A stretch of 25,851 bases of DNA from Pelomicrobium sp036803785 (GTDB lineage: Bacteria; Pseudomonadota; Gammaproteobacteria; Burkholderiales; UBA6910), in assembly GCF_036803785.1 (NCBI RefSeq), contig NZ_DAIRTR010000033.1, positions 1 through 25,851 on the forward strand. Reading direction: 5' to 3'. Each line of letters begins with the position of its first letter. Position 1 is the first letter of the stretch. The position numbers were made by a program, and so were the translations under genes. This document shows, piece by piece, positions 22,647-25,851 of the stretch. The notes beneath the pieces are model-generated. The model saw only the letters and a program-made list of their open reading frames with translations, was not told the DNA's origin and did no database searches.

Positions 22647-24389
22647 GTGCGCACCGTTAAAACCGACATCCTCATTCTTGGCTCTGGCGGTGCCGGCCTC
22701 TTCGCCGCCCTCCATGCCCATCGTGCAGCGCCCCAGCTCGATATCACCGTGGCCGTGAAAGGGCTATTGGGCAAGTGCGGCTGTACCCGCATGGTACAGG
22801 GAGGCTACAACGTGGCGCTCGCTCCGGGGGATTCCATCGAGCGCCACTTCATGGACACTATCGAGGGAGGCAAATGGTTGCCCCACCAGGAGCTCGCCTG
22901 GACCTTAGTATCGGTGGCGGTAGAGCGGGTGCGGGAGTTGGAAAACGAGCTAGGCTGCTTCTTCGATCGCAATCCGGATGGCACGCTGCACCAGAAGGCC
23001 TTTGCCGGCCAAACCTTCGACCGCACGGTGCATAAGGGGGATCTTACCGGAATCGAGATCATCAACCGGCTGGCAGAGCAAGTGTGGGCGCGGGGCATCC
23101 GGCGGCTGGAGGAACACCGGGCGGTGGAGCTGATCAGGAGCCGTGACGGGCAAGCCTTATCGGGCGTCCTCATGATCGACATGAGGAGTGGCGAGTTCGT
23201 TTTCGTGCAGGCCCGTGCCGTGCTGCTCGCCACCGGTGGTGGCCCCACCATGTATAAGTATCACACGCCCTCCGGCGACAAGAGTTGCGACGGCATGGCC
23301 ATGGCGCTGCGGGCGGGGCTTACCCTACGAGACATGGAAATGGTGCAGTTCCATCCCACGGGGCTGCTGGCCGGCTCCCACACCCGCATGACTGGCACGG
23401 TGCTGGAGGAGGGTTTGCGTGGCGCCGGGGGGCATCTGCTGAACGGGGCCGGGCAACGGTTCATGGAACGCTACGATCCCCGAGGCGAGCGGGCTACGCG
23501 GGACATCGTCTCGCGCTCCATCTTCATGGAGATGCGGCAGGGCCGCACCAGCCCCAACGGTGGTGTTTACCTCAAGATGTCCCACCTGGGACCGGATAAC
23601 GTGCGGCGCCAGTTCAAGGGCATGGTGGAACGGTGCGCCGATTGCGGCTTCGACCTGGCGGGAGGTCTGGTGGAGGTGGTGCCCACCGCCCACTATATGA
23701 TGGGGGGTGTAATCTTCGCCGAGGATTGCACTACCGAGTTGCCGGGCTTATTCGCGGCCGGTGAAGACACGGGCGGAGTGCACGGCGCAAACCGCCTGGG
23801 CGGCAACGGAGTTGCCAACTCGACCGTCTTCGGCGGCATCGCCGGCGATAGTATGGCGTCTTGGGTCCAGCTGGAAGGCGAGTGGCACGCGCCGGACCTG
23901 CAAACGATCCAGGCAGCCATAGAGCGCTGTCGTTCTCCCCTGGGCAAGCCTGCAGAAGACTTGCCAGCGATTCGGGAGACCCTCTACGAGGTCATGTGGA
24001 ACGAGGCCGGCATCCTGCGCAGCGCTGCGAGCCTGAGGCGTGCCTGCAGTACGCTGGAAGAGCTCTCCCAGCGGCTTTCCCGTTCCGGGGTCCCCGGGGG
24101 TGATCTGGCCTACAACCTCACCTGGCACGACTGGCTCAACTTGGAGAGCCTGCTCACCGTAAGCCAAGCCATCGTGGCTGCAGCCCTGGCCCGGGAGAAT
24201 TCCCGCGGCGCCCATTACCGGGAAGACTTCCCCGATGTAGGAGATCTGAGCACTTCCTATTACACGTGCGTAAACCTTCAGGAGGGCGCTTTGCGCATCA
24301 GCACGCGCCCGGTGGAATTTACCCGGGTGCGTCCCGGCGAGTCCCTGCTCCGATCGTCGGGGCAGGTGCTGGCCGACGGCGTGAAATAG
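22647..24389 (+). CDS. Fumarate reductase/succinate dehydrogenase-like flavoprotein subunit
   Basis: A 580-residue SdhA/FrdA homologue: FAD-binding GSGGAGLFAALHA (12-24), LLATGGGP, GLFAAGEDTGGVHGANRLGGN, the capping domain, and a C-terminal helical part. Catalytic residues are kept: His236 (HPTG), Glu255 and Arg258 (EEGLRG), the proton-shuttle Arg285 (TRDIVSR), His349 (PTAHYMMGG) and Arg383. Two changes stand out: Cys46 (CGCTRMVQGG) replaces the His that usually holds FAD covalently, and Glu254 replaces the substrate-contacting Thr. The GTG at 22647 has AAAGG upstream. It probably pairs with the iron-sulfur and anchor proteins encoded at 16096-17550. The substrate is inferred to be a sulfonate analogue of succinate. 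Confidence 0.9.
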   Translation: MRTVKTDILILGSGGAGLFAALHAHRAAPQLDITVAVKGLLGKCGCTRMVQGGYNVALAPGDSIERHFMDTIEGGKWLPHQELAWTLVSVAVERVRELENELGCFFDRNPDGTLHQKAFAGQTFDRTVHKGDLTGIEIINRLAEQVWARGIRRLEEHRAVELIRSRDGQALSGVLMIDMRSGEFVFVQARAVLLATGGGPTMYKYHTPSGDKSCDGMAMALRAGLTLRDMEMVQFHPTGLLAGSHTRMTGTVLEEGLRGAGGHLLNGAGQRFMERYDPRGERATRDIVSRSIFMEMRQGRTSPNGGVYLKMSHLGPDNVRRQFKGMVERCADCGFDLAGGLVEVVPTAHYMMGGVIFAEDCTTELPGLFAAGEDTGGVHGANRLGGNGVANSTVFGGIAGDSMASWVQLEGEWHAPDLQTIQAAIERCRSPLGKPAEDLPAIRETLYEVMWNEAGILRSAASLRRACSTLEELSQRLSRSGVPGGDLAYNLTWHDWLNLESLLTVSQAIVAAALARENSRGAHYREDFPDVGDLSTSYYTCVNLQEGALRISTRPVEFTRVRPGESLLRSSGQVLADGVK

Positions 24390-24412
24390 CCTTTCGAAAG
24401 GAAGCGAACCCG

Positions 24413-25357
24413 ATGATGATCGTGATCTCCGAATTCATGGACGAGACGGCGGTGGCTTCCCTCCGGGACCGGTTCGAGGTGATTTACGATCCGGCGCTGG
24501 TGGACGAGCGTCCCCGACTCATGGAACGGGTACAGCAGGCCGACGCCCTCATCGTGCGTAACCGCACCCAGGTCGACCGGGCGCTGCTTAGCGCCGCGCG
24601 GCGTCTCAAGGTGGTGGGCCGTCTGGGAGTGGGGCTCGATAACATCGACGTGGCAGCCTGCCAGGCGCACAAGGTGGAGGTGATTCCTGCAAGCGGAGCC
24701 AACGCTGCGGCGGTGGCGGAATACGTGATTGGCACCGCTCTGGTGCTGCTGCGGGGCCAATACGCCTCCACCGACGCCGTGATCGATGGTCGATGGCCCC
24801 GTACGGCTCTCTTGAACGGCCGCGAGTTGGGAGGCAAGACCTTGGGCTTGATCGGCTGCGGTTACATCGGCCAGCTCACCGCTCGCCTGGCCCGGGCGCT
24901 GGGCATGGAGGTGATCGCCCACGATCCAGCGCTGGCGGCGGACGATCCGGCGCTTGCCCGAATCGGCATCCGGCTCACCGGCCTGGAGGAGCTGCTGGCC
25001 ACAAGCGATGTGGTGTCGCTGCACGTGCCCCTGACCGAAAAGACCCGCGGGCTTCTCGGCCGCGAGCGGCTGGCAAGCATGAAAAAAGGGGCCATCCTGG
25101 TAAATACTGCCCGAGGCGGGATTGTGGACGAGAAAGCGCTCGTGGAGCTCCTCAAGGCAGGCCATCTGGGGGGCGCAGCGATCGACGTCTTTGCCCAGGA
25201 GCCCTTACCTGCAGGCTCGCCGTTTACTGCCTTGCGGGGTGCGTCGAACTTGATCCTCACGCCCCATGTGGCAGGGGTGACCCAGGAATCCAATAAGCGC
25301 GTGAGCGCCATGATCGCTCAGCGCGTGGGGGAATTCCTGGCGGGCCAGGGAGGTTGA
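24413..25357 (+). CDS. slcC: D-2-hydroxyacid dehydrogenase family, probable (S)-sulfolactate dehydrogenase SlcC
   Basis: A 314-residue NAD-dependent dehydrogenase of the phosphoglycerate dehydrogenase family. The Rossmann motif GLIGCGYIG is at 145-153, with Asp171 after the second strand favouring NAD+. The catalytic triad is Arg234 (NTARGG), Glu263 (AQEPL) and His285 (TPHVAG). It lacks the C-terminal ACT domain of long SerA. Beside suyAB and comC it is best read as SlcC, which oxidises (S)-sulfolactate to sulfopyruvate. The ATG at 24413 (a second ATG follows directly) is served by AAAGGAAG. Ordinary SerA or hydroxypyruvate reductase are alternatives by sequence alone. Confidence 0.8.
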   Translation: MMIVISEFMDETAVASLRDRFEVIYDPALVDERPRLMERVQQADALIVRNRTQVDRALLSAARRLKVVGRLGVGLDNIDVAACQAHKVEVIPASGANAAAVAEYVIGTALVLLRGQYASTDAVIDGRWPRTALLNGRELGGKTLGLIGCGYIGQLTARLARALGMEVIAHDPALAADDPALARIGIRLTGLEELLATSDVVSLHVPLTEKTRGLLGRERLASMKKGAILVNTARGGIVDEKALVELLKAGHLGGAAIDVFAQEPLPAGSPFTALRGASNLILTPHVAGVTQESNKRVSAMIAQRVGEFLAGQGG

Positions 25358-25361
25358 AGCG

Positions 25362-25851
25362 ATGCCCACCGTATTGATGGACGAGCTCACTGAGCTGGTT
25401 ACCGAAGCGTTCGTACGCTGCGGCGCCTCCCAGTCCATGGCCCGCGCGGCGGCGGAAGCGCTGGTAGCCGCCGACGCCCAGGGGCTCGCCTCCCATGGGG
25501 TGTCCCGAGTGCCCCTGTACTGCGCCCACTTGCGAAACGGCCGCACTGACGGCAAGGCAGTGCCAAGAGTGGTGCGGGAAGGAAGGGCAGCATGTCTGGT
25601 GGATGCCGCCTGCGGTATGGCCTACGAGGCCTGCGCCCTGGCGGTGCAGGAGGCGGTCCGCCGGGCCCGGGAATACGGGGTAGGTTTCGCCGGGGTGACC
25701 AACAGCAATCACTTCGGCGCCGCCGGATTACACTTGCGGCCTATGGCACAAGCGGGGATGGTGGGCCTCGGGTTCGGCAATTCTCCAGCGGCCATCGCCC
25801 CGTGGGGAGGAAAGACTCCCCTCTTCGGCACCAACCCCATCGCCGCTGTGT
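25362..25851 (+). CDS. comC: Malate/L-lactate dehydrogenase family, probable (R)-sulfolactate dehydrogenase ComC (partial, cut by right edge)
   Basis: The first 163 residues of an LDH2/MDH2-fold dehydrogenase. Family markers are SHGVSRVP (45-51), the catalytic NSNHFGAAG with His117, and GNSPAAIAPWGGKTPLFGTNPIA (nucleotide-binding region). ComC reduces sulfopyruvate to (R)-sulfolactate with NAD(P)H. Four bases after slcC, it completes the enantiomer-switching pair described in Chromohalobacter. The same family includes ureidoglycolate and other L-2-hydroxyacid dehydrogenases, so substrate is inferred from context. Its C-terminal half is outside the window. Confidence 0.82.
   Translation, partial: MPTVLMDELTELVTEAFVRCGASQSMARAAAEALVAADAQGLASHGVSRVPLYCAHLRNGRTDGKAVPRVVREGRAACLVDAACGMAYEACALAVQEAVRRAREYGVGFAGVTNSNHFGAAGLHLRPMAQAGMVGLGFGNSPAAIAPWGGKTPLFGTNPIAAV

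Noticed and set aside
16096..24389. The flavoprotein, iron-sulfur and anchor genes as the housekeeping succinate dehydrogenase
   Set aside because: The genes are dispersed within a sulfonate operon, the flavoprotein lacks the FAD-linking His, and no other citric-acid-cycle genes (sdhCDAB order, gltA, sucAB) accompany them.
24278..25165. Minus-strand open frame (295 codons) opposite slcC
   Set aside because: Shadow of the dehydrogenase gene, which has complete Rossmann and catalytic motifs on the plus strand.

Overview
The window reads as a GC-rich betaproteobacterial chromosome (order not determinable by eye). The evidence is the block order mutT/yacG/zapD/coaE/pilD/pilC, the order CorB-type transporter/ypjD/ffh/rpsP/rimM/trmD/rplS, the Nudix-thiamine phosphate synthase-like fusion, and dense operons with ATGA-type overlaps. 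No tRNA, rRNA, insertion sequence, integrase or CRISPR array was seen. No stretch longer than about 190 bases lacks a gene.

Positions 1-6864 are core genes on the minus strand: a Nudix/thiamine-phosphate-synthase-like fusion (cut by the left edge), yacG, zapD, coaE, pilD, pilC, a CNNM/CBS transporter of the CorB/HlyC-CorC type, and the CcsA-like ypjD. Positions 6961-10369 are core genes on the plus strand for protein targeting and translation: ffh, rpsP, rimM, trmD, rplS.

From 10483 to the right edge lies a metabolic island: a GntR/UTRA regulator on the minus strand, a divergent control region with a near-consensus sigma-70 promoter, then about 14.4 kb of collinear plus-strand genes. In order these are suyA, suyB (sulfolactate sulfo-lyase), a tripartite tricarboxylate transporter (tctC, tctA, tctB), a succinate dehydrogenase/fumarate reductase-like iron-sulfur protein with two haem-b-type membrane anchors, a TauE/SafE anion exporter, a NitT/TauT-type ABC importer (binding protein, ATPase, permease), a two-subunit class I fumarase-like hydratase, the matching flavoprotein, slcC and comC ((S)- and (R)-sulfolactate dehydrogenases, the latter cut by the right edge).

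The recognised part is a dissimilatory sulfolactate pathway: uptake, interconversion of enantiomers through sulfopyruvate, cleavage by SuyAB to pyruvate and sulfite, and sulfite export. What that pathway does not explain is the fumarate reductase-like complex and the fumarase-like hydratase inside the same gene run. A chemically coherent reading is that they work on the sulfonate analogues of succinate and fumarate: 3-sulfopropanoate is dehydrogenated to 3-sulfoacrylate with electrons to quinone, the hydratase adds water to give 3-sulfolactate, and SuyAB finishes the job. Substitutions in the flavoprotein (Cys at the usual FAD-linking His, Glu at a substrate-binding Thr) and in the hydratase are compatible with a non-standard substrate. 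This pathway is an inference from gene content and analogy, not something the sequence proves.
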